From Oscillospiraceae bacterium (lineage in GTDB: Bacteria > Bacillota > Clostridia > Oscillospirales > Oscillospiraceae), in assembly GCA_015067945.1 (NCBI GenBank), contig SVLM01000006.1:1-64000 (forward strand): a stretch of 64,000 nt of DNA. The letters run 5' to 3'. Of the stretch, positions 49,601 to 57,961 are shown piece after piece. Made by a program: the position numbers and the translations under genes. A model generated the notes under the pieces. The model did not search any database and was not told the DNA's origin. It saw only the letters and a program-made list of their open reading frames with translations. Every line of letters starts with the position of its first letter. The stretch's first letter is position 1.

Positions 49601-52519
49601 TTTCAAAATGCTCGCACGCTGTGCTTCATCCATACCGGGGTAGATTTTGAGCTGCCCATCCTGGCTCGTTGCATCAACCGAATACCTCACACCGCCACCG
49701 ACGGTGTTTTCTTTTTGCCAGCCCTCGGGTACCGGCAGCTTCAGACCGTATTGCTCCTTGAATGCCTGCTCATCATATTCCTCTGCAGAGTAATTGTCGG
49801 TCGGCGGGCCGGTGGACTCCCGGACACCGTTCTCCTGCACATCTTTGCGGGAGAGTCGGTTCTCGTCCAGGAATTGATTGACGGTATCCGTAAACTGTGT
49901 AGCACCGTTTCCCCAGGCGTTCATGCCGGCGTGAGCATCCGCCAGAACTTCCTCGATGATCTGGCCCATCCGCCGCTGGAATTCCTGGCCGGATCTGGCA
50001 CCGCTCACATCGATCACGTTACGCAGCGAAAGAATATACTTGTCCAGGACGGCATTAAACTCTTCTTCGCTGAAGGTCTGCTTGATCCGCTCCACGATGC
50101 TGTCATTCAAGCGGCTTCCGTACACATCGGACATACCGTGGTAACTTTCGTGATCGGCGATCTGCTCTGCAGTGTACTTCGGATGATCGGCTCTGACGAT
50201 CATCTGCTCGCCGGTCTTAACGCCCTGCACCCGGAATGTACCGCGGCTATTGGCACATTCGATAGGGCCAAGGACATATACGACCCGCTTGCCGGTTTCC
50301 TGATAGACCTGCTCGGCCTTGACACGCATACCCTCGTCATAGAGCTCCTGGGGGATCACCTTCAGATTTCCCCGGTCAGTACCTTCCGCAATGCCCAGGG
50401 AGGCGGCACTTACCGTCTGCCGTATATGCTTGCCAAGATTGCCTCTTTCAATTTGCGTTCTTGCTCGGTCAGCTGCAGGCCCTCGCCCCGCTGCTGCCGT
50501 TCCTGTTCTGCCTGCCAGGCTTCCTGCCTGCTCTGCGGCACTCGGACTACCATCCCGTTGGCTGCTTCCATATAGTACACCGGCTCCTGTGCCGTCGTTG
50601 CCTGCGGCTGTCCGTTGGGATTGTTCGTGGGTAAGGTCATTCTGAATACCTCCATTCAAATTTTCTGCACGGTTGATGTTGGGAGTAAGCTGTTCTGTGA
50701 TCTGCGGCACCTGTGCACGCTGCTCCGTGTTCTCCACAGCGGGCAACTGTACCCCCGCCACCGGCTGTGTCGGGACTGTGCCGACACTTTCGGCCTGGCC
50801 GGGAATCAGCCCCGGCGTTGCAATTTCTCCGCCCGGAGCGGCATCCTGGCCCTCTGCGGGCTGCTGTGCATTCGGCTGATCCGTCTGCTGAGCCTTGTTG
50901 TTCTTCTGGCTGGCATCGTACTGGAGCTTCTGTACGGTACCGGTGGCACCGGCAGACAGACCGCCGGAGATAAAGGAAGTGATCGCCGTGTCGATGGCCT
51001 CCTGGGCCAGCTCCTTGTAGATGATCTTCCGGGCTTCCTCCCGGGAAACGCCTTTCTCAGCCATCACGTCCTGCATTCGCTTGTCGATGGTTTCTCCAGT
51101 GATCAGCGAGTCGGCCAAAATGCCGGCAACGAAGTTCAGCTCTTCTTCGGTCACCTCCACGCCGCCCTGGATTGCTGCGTTTTTCAGCACCTGCAGCCAG
51201 GTTTTTGGACTTTTCAAGGACAGCAGACTGTCCACGGAGTATTTCTCTGTAACCAACTCCAGACCACCCTTTGCAACTGCCGAAAGAAAAGCCTTGTCGG
51301 TGGTCACGCCTGCAGCAGATTTCGCTTGGAATTCCGATTGTGCCGCGTCTATAAAGAACAGACCGCTGGCCAATGTCGATCCGCCACCAGTGAGGACTGC
51401 CGTGCCGATCTTCAGACCGCTGTCAACAGCGGAGTTTGCACCTTGGTAAAGAAAGCTCAGCACGTTCCGGGCATTTCTCCACCACTCCGGGTCATTTTCG
51501 TCGCCGGCAATGTTCTGTGCTACCGTCTGCTGTACGGTGTTGCCCCAGTCGCTGAGTGCAAAGCCGTCAGCATTGGCGTCTGCGACCTTATAGGCAGAAA
51601 GCCCCGTCGCACTGGTAAGCGTTTGCTTTAATGTTTCTGCCGCACCGCCGAAGCTGCCCAGGAATTTGGCCACCCAGCTCATGGGCGTTCCGGCAATAGC
51701 ACCGCCCACAGAGTCCGCGAAACCAGCTGCGTCCGTCTTTCGCCGCTGGGCTTCGGTCTCGTCGTTGTAACGCACTAGCGTCTCTGCCAATTGGTAGATT
51801 TCCTGAAAAGAGTATCCTTTATTCGCAAGGGCAAAATAGCCCTTATCGCTTGCGATGGAAGCTTTCCCTTCTACCGCTTTTGCATAGGCCTCCAGATTCT
51901 TCCTGTCCTCATCCGATAATTGCATGATTTCCAACATTTTGGAATTATAGGTAATGCTCTCTTCCAGCTGTGTCTTGCTTCTTTCCAGGGCATCTACACG
52001 GTTGTTGATCTGCTGCAGTGCCTCATTGCGTCGGTTAAGTTCGGCTTTGTATTCGTCAGGACTAAAGCCGCCCAGGTCACCGCCCATCATGCCGGCATTG
52101 GCCAGCACCTGGTACTGAGCACCGAGCATTGTCTGCTCCTTTTTGGCCTTTTCCAATTCGCCGGGCAGATTCGCCAGTTGGGCTTTCAATTGATCGATCA
52201 ACTGGGTCTGGCCGACAATCTCCTTGGATTTGGCATACTTGGCATGACCCGTTTGGTAAAGCTGTGCTTGTTTCAGCAACCACTGGCTGGGGCCGCCTTG
52301 CTGCAGACTGGTCAGTACGTTGGGTTGCGTGGATTTTTGCTTTTCGGCCTGCTGCAGCAGCCACTGACTGGGAGCGGCTGTCTGCTGCGGCACATCCGTG
52401 GCTTGCGTCGATTCCGGTGTTTCCACCGGAATCTCTTTCTGTTCAGCGGGCATATCGCCGGATTGAAATTTCTTCGCCTGCTGCAGCAGCCACGGCGACA
52501 CTTTATTTTGCACATCCAT
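43661..52519 (-). CDS. Giant phage polyvalent protein (2952 residues)
   Basis: A multidomain protein probably packaged in the virion and sent into the host. Visible parts: three N-terminal WLLQQA-type repeats (residues about 9-90); coiled coil (100-200); hydrophobic-helical region (250-520); Pro/Gln linker; a zincin-like domain with HESYH near 788 and Glu near 855; RYSVD at domain joints (about 943 and 1410); a possible LPD3-like domain (955-1130); an ADP-ribosyltransferase-like domain (about 1300-1365, VYRAVP, WVSPTREYA, HEFGY); a Lys-rich coiled coil (1450-1500); a long helical part; a hydrophobic LPD38-like region (about 2400-2560); and an EF-hand-like loop near 2870. It is the last late gene, ending at a terminator. 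Confidence 0.8.
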   Translation of the reverse strand: MDVQNKVSPWLLQQAKKFQSGDMPAEQKEIPVETPESTQATDVPQQTAAPSQWLLQQAEKQKSTQPNVLTSLQQGGPSQWLLKQAQLYQTGHAKYAKSKEIVGQTQLIDQLKAQLANLPGELEKAKKEQTMLGAQYQVLANAGMMGGDLGGFSPDEYKAELNRRNEALQQINNRVDALERSKTQLEESITYNSKMLEIMQLSDEDRKNLEAYAKAVEGKASIASDKGYFALANKGYSFQEIYQLAETLVRYNDETEAQRRKTDAAGFADSVGGAIAGTPMSWVAKFLGSFGGAAETLKQTLTSATGLSAYKVADANADGFALSDWGNTVQQTVAQNIAGDENDPEWWRNARNVLSFLYQGANSAVDSGLKIGTAVLTGGGSTLASGLFFIDAAQSEFQAKSAAGVTTDKAFLSAVAKGGLELVTEKYSVDSLLSLKSPKTWLQVLKNAAIQGGVEVTEEELNFVAGILADSLITGETIDKRMQDVMAEKGVSREEARKIIYKELAQEAIDTAITSFISGGLSAGATGTVQKLQYDASQKNNKAQQTDQPNAQQPAEGQDAAPGGEIATPGLIPGQAESVGTVPTQPVAGVQLPAVENTEQRAQVPQITEQLTPNINRAENLNGGIQNDLTHEQSQRTAAGNDGTGAGVLYGSSQRDGSPSAAEQAGSLAGRTGTAAAGRGPAADRARTQIERGNLGKHIRQTVSAASLGIAEGTDRGNLKVIPQELYDEGMRVKAEQVYQETGKRVVYVLGPIECANSRGTFRVQGVKTGEQMIVRADHPKYTAEQIADHESYHGMSDVYGSRLNDSIVERIKQTFSEEEFNAVLDKYILSLRNVIDVSGARSGQEFQRRMGQIIEEVLADAHAGMNAWGNGATQFTDTVNQFLDENRLSRKDVQENGVRESTGPPTDNYSAEEYDEQAFKEQYGLKLPVPEGWQKENTVGGGVRYSVDATSQDGQLKIYPGMDEAQRASILKQKKIYAPEYDDSSPITGPQIIRLKGKYVTEARSLLTELARQCGDFRSDLHNADVDISFSYSNKSLKESVSKQAKRGGGAEIFGKMLTALPEICESAAEIEAHTDRYAQTARADNRLKEMHVLLGAFWDGNSYVPVQLEVKEYKADSEIGNKLYVTVTIKNEAGVTPRGSTASVDSVSIRSRPASVISVADLIANVNDETGGLVKYIPDQMLNSNQLTAKQKALAEDSERLGDMRYEYAVQQGNTSTAEKMLQEKAKLVGYTAGSDWRMAHKAPNSDTGVSLDRADDMYGGDGSIYSPWAHRYYGEGRAYDSKAINTFAKAMGKPDASVTVYRAVPSNIQGAKLQNGDWVSPTREYAKEHGDHYFDGNYRIVSQSVPAKHLFVDGNSIHEFGYDNGRTDEIYKNTANNVKVSTITYDDQGELIPLSKRYDEENADARYSVDDGDEADFDRVNAELAAEQQRWKDAWLRDRLGDEGLAEYRKHQKQQEDQRKAEQKQEAAAKRETKADKRKLQREYRESKADAAQRLNKLEASKPTQAKKDLRIQLMNLFSTPDGRRAEIGKVIDGYADRLIESGQLTEADRKAFFDRMYEAGMMTVPADEYYALGRSAVVRGKIYVDDSMRADFGDDWNDFRRRAFAAGVYLTNNRADPGIDVWNDDLSYLVPGMFDAEDTQLRQILERIVQLAEDGKDEHVSLAEYTAQLAERDHVREDDVLDGMEKQMDWALRTFAEKAGLEIKLKEKAVNDQASTTKENVRLRIQLQQERQDRKDASRQQQERKALQELQQKTLKSLQWLNKNRYRAPEELRAEFDRVLSDIDIYAVSAANAMNWSNKYGATWKDLAQMYLQAKDTDPNFMPSKELEMIVSRLNDQKIADMDLDALNNLYRAAVGLRTEFNNRNNVINDEMNRLFAEVYLDSKGELKAAAGGYTGKMLDKLFNMEQLTPMNFLQRMAGWNPDSVFYSMARMLERGEREMRAFTVKANRMLEDFLTEHADWVKKADGQGKDGIWYTIEVPELLEFGKGDKPIFGDTVTVYMTPAQKVHMYLESKNTDNLRHMAGGRTFADKELYSKGKRKEAFAQGRTIRMAPETVKAIVSNMTAEELELAGILEKFYNDFSKREINRVSNILYGYDKAMGKFYAPIFTNQNYVQSEIGIFDQTAEGVGNLKAREYSKNPSYNISAFDAFERNTDQTARFVGMSIPARNWQTLINWRESNNSMGDVITHEWGEEAKKYISNLLVDLQGGKVEEKTGIEKGVEKLMSNYISSVFGANLSIVLKQTGSIPMAGVYLGMKNAPSIKQVHEIDRNLIRKYTQELDWRGLGYSTPETKQLKENPNWTQTNKATRFLFGGGAITAMDSWAASTLWPWAENKVRRENPELEIGTQEQINAGESPFYKKVAEEFDNAVARSQSTSDQMHQSTMRKSKNPLVRMFTMFKSDSAQTYNALRQMIGEAQFQKKNGSTAAAAKANRAVGTVVLAALSNFMIAEGVALITALIKNKGKKYRDEDEELTFASVAEEAAGNILKSFAGIMVGGEELADMIGAKLTGEKWYEVESMEVSLLQDLFNLGANVLEGARDLIADGINVAVNGGDLWEYFRRHGNDLLGELKDAATEIASYLGVPAANLEAYLIGLVKQIPGFEAAYDDVFATATKGSLAGISGMDLEIRVSNILDNRNVSRSDGTAQALAALYEAGYDNVVPSDTPSKFTIDGEEYELEAYQKQSYDSIWASMVSETLDALVASEQFQKAGQKQQAKMLSTLYKYAAEQTKHALFDGAKQSSHVDKIAAFEEAGLDMIDYLDVYAAGIDPKAFLKQINAGVGYQTAFDLLSEIDRLEPAAGSDKVSYVQRWRACVDSSGKASEQLAALKGNMTESQYDKAELASKFGVDPDAYVSYYEIRGQYDANDNGSYTQAEVTAAIDAMDITTKQKAALWQIVTGSKNAKSNPYSSQVGQRVLDAQEEDTKLGEKPKTFSEEVTSQILRNWGK

Positions 52520-52537
52520 ACTGCATCCTCCTGCTTG

Positions 52538-53737
52538 TTATTTGTAGTAGGATTCTACTACAACCGGGCGTTTGGGGGGCTGGCGGGGCGCTACATGACG
52601 ATAAACATATTCGTTCTTATCATGATCCCATATTTCGACGATCTCTCCGGAAGCTACCTTGCGAACCAGCTCATCCACAGACAGCCTTTCTCCGTCGATC
52701 AGGAAAAAGCCGTCGGGCTGCAGCTGGGGAGAAGTTCCCGGTATGGTGTCAATGCCTGCGGTGGCCATGCCCGCCCCCAAAATTGCGGCTTCACCAATGC
52801 CTGTACCTGAGTGCAAGGGCTGTCCATCTCCGGTCAATCCTGGATGTGCATACTCATAGGTAACAGTTTTGTTCACATGGTCATAGTTCATGACGATCTG
52901 CCTATCGATAAGAGCCGCCTGCAGATCGTCCCACGGGATCTTGCTATTGCCGATGACTACATAGCCGTCGCCGGTGATGTTGGTCGGCGTATAACCGTCC
53001 GGTATCAGGCTTGTTCTGTACTGCTCTGCCAGGTACGCACTCTGCATCTTTGCGATCCAGTCATCGGACATTCCCAAGGCCTTATAACCGGAAAAGTCGC
53101 CGGCCATAGCCATCAGCTCTGCCTGCTTGCGAAGAGCTTCGGTGTTCTGTCGCGTCATCAATTCCTGGTCCTGCTGCAAAGAAAACTGATCTTTCAGTAT
53201 ACCAAGGCCGTCCAGATACCGCTGGTAGGCGGTCTTCTCAAAGGCTGCACCTGCATCTGCAATCTGGGAATTGTAATAGTCTGCCGCCTGCTGTGCCGCC
53301 ACAATGGCTGCTGTGGAGGCGACACCGCCCGTAGCAGCGGATGCTCTTGCCAAGGTATCCTCGGTTGCCCGCTTGCTCTCACGCAGTGCCGCAGCCCGGT
53401 AATTTACGTAGGATGCATCCTGTTCGGGATCATAGGTGAACGGTCCGTAGTTTTCGATTTTGTTCATGGTGTCCTGAGTACTGCTGCCTTCACCGGAAGC
53501 AAAACTGTCGCTTTCGGTTTCGGAGATACCGTAGTTCTTCCGCAGCTGATTCACGGCCTCCGTGGTCAGCAGTCGCTGTTCAGGTGTCGTAGCCTTATCG
53601 CCGTCCTGGATCAGGCTCAGCATAGAAAAGCCGTACTCCGGGTTTTTCTGTGCGGTGGCGAGATCTGTTTGTGAAAACCGCTTCATCAGCCCTGCCTTAT
53701 CGGCGGCTGTTACGAAATCGTCATATGTATAAGCCAT
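52538..53737 (-). CDS. Phage virion-associated protein, possibly internal/ejection
   Basis: A 399-residue protein without membrane segments. Residues 105-190 form an Ala-rich helical stretch (RAAALRESKRATEDTLARAS...AAIVAAQQAADYYNSQI) often seen in structural proteins next to tails of Gram-positive phages. The C-terminal half has a short repeat-like GDGYVVIGN segment and DGFFLIDGERLSVDEL. It lies 18 bp upstream of the giant protein gene and 3 bp after the nozzle-like gene. A DNA-ejection role is inferred from position. Confidence 0.65.
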   Translation of the reverse strand: MAYTYDDFVTAADKAGLMKRFSQTDLATAQKNPEYGFSMLSLIQDGDKATTPEQRLLTTEAVNQLRKNYGISETESDSFASGEGSSTQDTMNKIENYGPFTYDPEQDASYVNYRAAALRESKRATEDTLARASAATGGVASTAAIVAAQQAADYYNSQIADAGAAFEKTAYQRYLDGLGILKDQFSLQQDQELMTRQNTEALRKQAELMAMAGDFSGYKALGMSDDWIAKMQSAYLAEQYRTSLIPDGYTPTNITGDGYVVIGNSKIPWDDLQAALIDRQIVMNYDHVNKTVTYEYAHPGLTGDGQPLHSGTGIGEAAILGAGMATAGIDTIPGTSPQLQPDGFFLIDGERLSVDELVRKVASGEIVEIWDHDKNEYVYRHVAPRQPPKRPVVVESYYK

Positions 53738-53740
53738 GGG

Positions 53741-55363
53741 TTAATTCCTCCCTGATTTACTTTTTAATTCCGATCCAGAGTAGATCTCGTGGACCAAAGA
53801 GTAGATCCGGCAGCCGCCGGTGCCGGTCAGCTTCAGCCGGTAATGATCAGCCCGCCGGGGCACGATCGGCAGGTAATAGCTGCGTTTTACGCCCTCACTG
53901 ATCACCTTGCCGGCAGGGAGCCAAAGGCCGTCGCTGTCGAATTGCAGCCATACCTGCATACTGGCTCCCTTGTCCAGTTCCAGCCGTAGCTGCAGCTTGC
54001 TTAACCCCTTTTTGTTGGGATCTTCCTGGGTGAAATCCGAAAATTCGGCGATCCATTCAAAATCCGCTTCCTTCTGGCAATCCTCCGGATGGGATCCGGT
54101 ATTGCCTGTGATCCAGATCTCGCCCTCTTCGGTCAGAAAATACAGACAGCCGTCTTCCTTAGCAAAATGTGTCACCCGGACCTCATCCTCCAGATGCCAC
54201 ATGCCACGCTGCGTATCATACACATACAGGCCGGTGCTGCCATCGTGCCGCACTATGCTGACGAAATACCGCAGGCCATCAGACCCCGCCACCGCACTGC
54301 GCATATGCTCCTGGCCGAAGGCATCGCCGATGGGCTGGGGAATACCGCCGGAGTATGCCATGAATCCGCTGCTGCTCAGGAAGAACAGCGTTTCACCGGC
54401 GATAGCCAGGCTGTCGCTGCTACCCGGAGCCAAACCCAGAGTCGCACTGCTGACCACTGAGAAATTGCTGGGAATGCTGCCGTATACCTTGTATATCCGG
54501 TTTTCCTTGAAGAAGGTAGGGAAGCCCTTGTAGGCAATGCATCCGGTAAAGCTGCCGGCCTCCGCGGGTGCTACACTCCAGGAACCGTTGGCAAGATCCT
54601 CAAATACATTCCAGTTGAACACATCGCCAAGCTTGCTGGCACAGATCTCTGTTTCGGTGCAGCCCCAAAGCCGGTTCTCGTTTTCACATATATACAGCAG
54701 ATCCGGAACCCGCCGCTCAATGCTCATTTCACCTGCTTCGATGTATGTATCCACGCCCTCATCCATAGTGAAGCAGTGCTCCGAGAACAACAGCGTATCA
54801 CCGCTGATCTCCTGAATTACCGGTGTCCGGTTGTTTTCCAAATGCACGGTGCATCCGCTGATGGTCACCGCGTCGCCGGGGCGGAAGTAATCATCCCAGG
54901 CAACACCTTCGCAGCGGATGGCATTGGCCGCCATGCCTTTTTCGAAAAGCTCACCACCGGTAAATACCAGGCGGTCGCCGCTCCACTTGGCTTCCATGGC
55001 CTGAAATTCATCGGTCACCCGGTTGTAGCAGCACTTGTCCGGCAGAATCACGATGTAGGCACCCATGGATGCAAACTGTTTCTTGCCTGCGGTGACAGTG
55101 CCCTTGCGATCGCCGTTGTAATAAAAGCCGGTGCCATCCACCCAGTACATTCCATCCCAGCTGAAGATACCGCCGGGTTCTTCCAGTTTCCGCCACAGGT
55201 GCCGCTTTTCACGGGTGGCCAAAAGCGGGGCGTGATCTGCTGTCAGATTCCGCATGTCCCACAGCTCGCCATCCTTTGCACCCAGGGTGTGATTCAGTCC
55301 GCCGAATTTGATTTGCTTGGTTTTGGAGATTCGGTCGGTATATTTAAGATTCGGTAGTTTCAT
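53741..55363 (-). CDS. Phage tail nozzle / stabilisation-like protein
   Basis: A 540-residue, beta-rich protein with repeated short strands and aromatic turns (GGIFSWDGMYWVDGTGFYYN, LYVYDTQRGMWHLED) that suggest a beta-propeller. Podovirus tail nozzle and packaged-DNA-stabilising proteins have such folds and often start with a statement of connection to the portal like GGLNHTLGAKDGELWDMRNL here. Overlaps the previous coiled-coil gene by 20 nt. Assignment rests on fold impression and gene order. Confidence 0.6.
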   Translation of the reverse strand: MKLPNLKYTDRISKTKQIKFGGLNHTLGAKDGELWDMRNLTADHAPLLATREKRHLWRKLEEPGGIFSWDGMYWVDGTGFYYNGDRKGTVTAGKKQFASMGAYIVILPDKCCYNRVTDEFQAMEAKWSGDRLVFTGGELFEKGMAANAIRCEGVAWDDYFRPGDAVTISGCTVHLENNRTPVIQEISGDTLLFSEHCFTMDEGVDTYIEAGEMSIERRVPDLLYICENENRLWGCTETEICASKLGDVFNWNVFEDLANGSWSVAPAEAGSFTGCIAYKGFPTFFKENRIYKVYGSIPSNFSVVSSATLGLAPGSSDSLAIAGETLFFLSSSGFMAYSGGIPQPIGDAFGQEHMRSAVAGSDGLRYFVSIVRHDGSTGLYVYDTQRGMWHLEDEVRVTHFAKEDGCLYFLTEEGEIWITGNTGSHPEDCQKEADFEWIAEFSDFTQEDPNKKGLSKLQLRLELDKGASMQVWLQFDSDGLWLPAGKVISEGVKRSYYLPIVPRRADHYRLKLTGTGGCRIYSLVHEIYSGSELKSKSGRN

Positions 55364-56033
55364 CGCTTACGCCTCCCTCGAACAAAATGCCGTTGATGTA
55401 GATCTTGCCCACCAGGTTCAGCACACCTTCTTTCAAGCCGATAACCGGATTACCCTCCGCATCCCGGCTGATCACGTCGGCTGCATCCTCGACGGCATCA
55501 AGCCTTTCCATTACGCCGCCGTCACCGTTCAGCTGCTCTTGCAGATCTTTTGCGGTTTGGGCAGTGCTATTAAGCTCTGATAACTGATCTTCGATGCCAC
55601 CTTCCTCGTCAAGTCGCTGCTGAAGGTCATCGATATCCGCTTGTGCATTGCCCAGCTGCTCCAATAGCAGATCTGTCTGTTCGGCCTGCTCATCAGCACG
55701 CTGCTCCAATCCGCTGATGGCGTTCTCTGCCTCGGTTACTCTGCGTTCTTCCTGATTGACGCGGCCTGCAAGGGCGTTGATCTGGATTTTCAGTGCGGTA
55801 ATGGAATTCTCCAAGGCTCGCACCTTTTCCGTAACAGCGGCTTCTGTGCTGGCTGTCAGGTCACTCCAGGCATTGGCGTTCCAGTTGCTTGCGTCTAGAT
55901 TCTGCAGCTGATACTGCAGCTCTTCGACCAGGATTCGCAGGTAATTGATGATCTGATCTACCTTCTCACTTACAGATTCATTTCCTGTAAACGTAGGAAA
56001 ATCCGTGTCTACCTGCTGCCACTTCTGCGGCAT
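55344..56033 (-). CDS. Phage coiled-coil structural protein
   Basis: A 229-residue protein. Residues 60-190 are a long coiled coil (EKVRALENSITALKIQINAL and further heptads), flanked by a short N-terminal head and a C-terminal GKIYINGILFEGGV segment like those that end fibre shafts. It may trimerise as a tail-fibre or connector component. It ends inside the nozzle-like gene, so translation is coupled. Confidence 0.7.
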   Translation of the reverse strand: MPQKWQQVDTDFPTFTGNESVSEKVDQIINYLRILVEELQYQLQNLDASNWNANAWSDLTASTEAAVTEKVRALENSITALKIQINALAGRVNQEERRVTEAENAISGLEQRADEQAEQTDLLLEQLGNAQADIDDLQQRLDEEGGIEDQLSELNSTAQTAKDLQEQLNGDGGVMERLDAVEDAADVISRDAEGNPVIGLKEGVLNLVGKIYINGILFEGGVSDETTES

Positions 56034-56096
56034 GGTGTCACCTCCTTTATAGTCGGACAGGGCAGGCCGAACCGGCCGGCCCTGTCATTGCATAAT

Positions 56097-56426
56097 TTAC
56101 TTCTTCAGTGCCTGCAGCTTGTCCCAGGCGGCCTTGAACTTATCAAAGCCGAACATGGCAGCGTAAGCTACGAAAATACCCAGTACCACCGCACCGACGG
56201 CGTAGTACCACATGACGGTGATTTCCAGCACGGCACACAGGATCACAGCGGTCAGCACCGTGACGATCAGTGCCACGATCACCGCCACGAAGTTGGTGGG
56301 TACTTTGGGGAACAGCCCCTTGATCACCTCCACAATGATGGTGGTAGCGAACACCAGCACCGCCATGACTGCCAGCAGGATGCTGCCGTAGTGGAAAATT
56401 GCGTTAATAAAAGTCGTGTAGTCCAT
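56097..56426 (-). CDS. Phage holin-like membrane protein
   Basis: A 109-residue protein with three hydrophobic helices (about residues 12-36, 43-66 and 70-92) and a basic C-terminus (FDKFKAAWDKLQALKK). Size, topology and place beside the endolysin fit a holin, which makes holes in the membrane so the amidase reaches the wall. Confidence 0.78.
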   Translation of the reverse strand: MDYTTFINAIFHYGSILLAVMAVLVFATTIIVEVIKGLFPKVPTNFVAVIVALIVTVLTAVILCAVLEITVMWYYAVGAVVLGIFVAYAAMFGFDKFKAAWDKLQALKK

Positions 56427-56438
56427 TGTTTGTCCTCC

Positions 56439-56834
56439 TTATTTTGCTCTTACTTCGAGCTGATAATTGACGGTATGCATGAGGTTGTCCAGGAAGCCGT
56501 TGCCGTCCAGTTTGTCCTTGTCATGGTAGACCGAGTGCATGAGGTTCAGATCCTCCTGCTCCTCAACGGTTATGTAGCCCCTTGCAATGTAGGACTTGGC
56601 CAGATGCTTGATTCTGTCATAAAGGATCGTCCGATCAGCATCACACAGCACGCCTACCATCCGGGTCAGCTCCTGGATCTCCGCACCCCGGGCGGCACAG
56701 TCCGCCACCTTTCGGTTTGCGGCGTTGTCCTCTTGTTGGGCCTTGCGGTTAAGCCGCCATTGCAGCAGGCTGAATACGCCGGCAACCAGGGCAGCACCGG
56801 CACCGCCACCAATAATGGCCAATAGGATTTCCAT
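56439..56834 (-). CDS. Small phage protein with N-terminal membrane helix
   Basis: A 131-residue protein. One N-terminal hydrophobic helix (MEILLAIIGGGAGAALVAGV) is followed by a charged helical body with DNLMHTVNYQLEVRAK at the end. It lies between endolysin and holin genes and may be a second lysis factor. Two adjacent ATGs exist; I chose 56834 because GGAGG is 6 nt upstream, against 3 nt for 56837. Confidence 0.68.
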   Translation of the reverse strand: MEILLAIIGGGAGAALVAGVFSLLQWRLNRKAQQEDNAANRKVADCAARGAEIQELTRMVGVLCDADRTILYDRIKHLAKSYIARGYITVEEQEDLNLMHSVYHDKDKLDGNGFLDNLMHTVNYQLEVRAK

Positions 56835-56845
56835 CATCGGCCTCC

Positions 56846-57958
56846 TTACGCCAGGCCCAGCAGCTTCTGCCAGGTCTTGCCCCATTCCTCGGCAATGCCG
56901 GTGGGAGTGCAGCCGTTGTCCTGCTGGAAGTGTGCCAGAGCGGCGGTAAACTTGGGGCCGGCAATACCGTCGGCAGAACCTACTTCCTCATAGCCCAGAT
57001 TGTACAGATACTCCTGAACAGCTACCACCACAAGGTGCTTGCGGTTGAAGGTAGCGGAGATGGTGACGGTCTTGGAGAGGGTTTCCGGACCGGCAATGCC
57101 GTCTACCGTAGCACCGCAGAAATCCTGTACCTTCTCTATGAAGATCTCCCGGTTATCGGTTACAAACTCGCCGCCACCGTTGTAGTAAACGCAGTTGCCG
57201 TGCCAGTTGTACACGCTGTACCCCACGGGGCAGGCGGCCTTTGCTGCCTCCGGGTCTTTGTAGGCACCTACCTGGGTCTCGGGCTTGTCCCAACTCTGGC
57301 GGATGCGGTACCAGTGTTCCGGCTCTTCCTGATGCCAGTCGAAATACTGACAGATGGCCTCCGCTTCAGCTTCTGCAAGTTTCTGCAGATTGCCCTCGTC
57401 AAGCAGCCAGCGGGCCTGCTCGGGGTTGGTGTGGAAGCCGTGTTCCAGAATGACACTGGGCGTATGTACGGAGTGGGCACCCCGGAGAACGCCGTAGTAG
57501 TCGTCCTTGTAGCCGTTGCCGTCCCGGTCAGAGCTGGACTTCACCGCCCGGCACTCATACCCAACGCCCATGACCTTGGCCACGGAAGCCGCAAGCAGCT
57601 CGGCGATCTCCTTGCTCTGCTCGTCCATCTGGCCGCAGTTGTCGTCCACCTGGTGGAAGGCTACCACATCGTTGGCGTCTTCCCGGCTGGCGGCGTTGGA
57701 GTGTTCCGAAAGGAACAGATCTGCATCCTCGGCCATCTTGCCACGCTCCACCAGGGCAAGGTCTTTGTCCTTATCCTGCCGGGTCAGAATGACCTTGATG
57801 CCCCGTTTCTCCAGCTCTGCCTTCAGCAGCAGATGCAGCTTCCAGTTCATGTCGGACTCGTAGTACTCCGGCACCACCGGAGATCTGTTGTACTTGCCGA
57901 AGTGTCCGGCATCCAGGCACGTAACGGGCACGTCATGCCCGGGTTTTACATTCTTCAT
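56846..57958 (-). CDS. Phage endolysin: N-acetylmuramoyl-L-alanine amidase
   Basis: A 370-residue lysin. Residues 8-210 form an Amidase_3 domain: LDAGHFGKYNRSP with a zinc His, DADLFLSEHSNA, and VILEHGFHTNPEQ with the catalytic Glu. Residues 225-265 resemble a SPOR-like wall-binding segment (VGAYKDPEAAKAA), and the C-terminus (about 275-370) resembles a peptidoglycan-binding domain (VDGIAGPETL, ADGIAGPKFTAALAHFQ). It cuts between MurNAc and L-Ala to release virions. AGGAGG is 7 nt before the ATG. Confidence 0.93.
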   Translation of the reverse strand: MKNVKPGHDVPVTCLDAGHFGKYNRSPVVPEYYESDMNWKLHLLLKAELEKRGIKVILTRQDKDKDLALVERGKMAEDADLFLSEHSNAASREDANDVVAFHQVDDNCGQMDEQSKEIAELLAASVAKVMGVGYECRAVKSSSDRDGNGYKDDYYGVLRGAHSVHTPSVILEHGFHTNPEQARWLLDEGNLQKLAEAEAEAICQYFDWHQEEPEHWYRIRQSWDKPETQVGAYKDPEAAKAACPVGYSVYNWHGNCVYYNGGGEFVTDNREIFIEKVQDFCGATVDGIAGPETLSKTVTISATFNRKHLVVVAVQEYLYNLGYEEVGSADGIAGPKFTAALAHFQQDNGCTPTGIAEEWGKTWQKLLGLA

Positions 57959-57961
57959 TGG

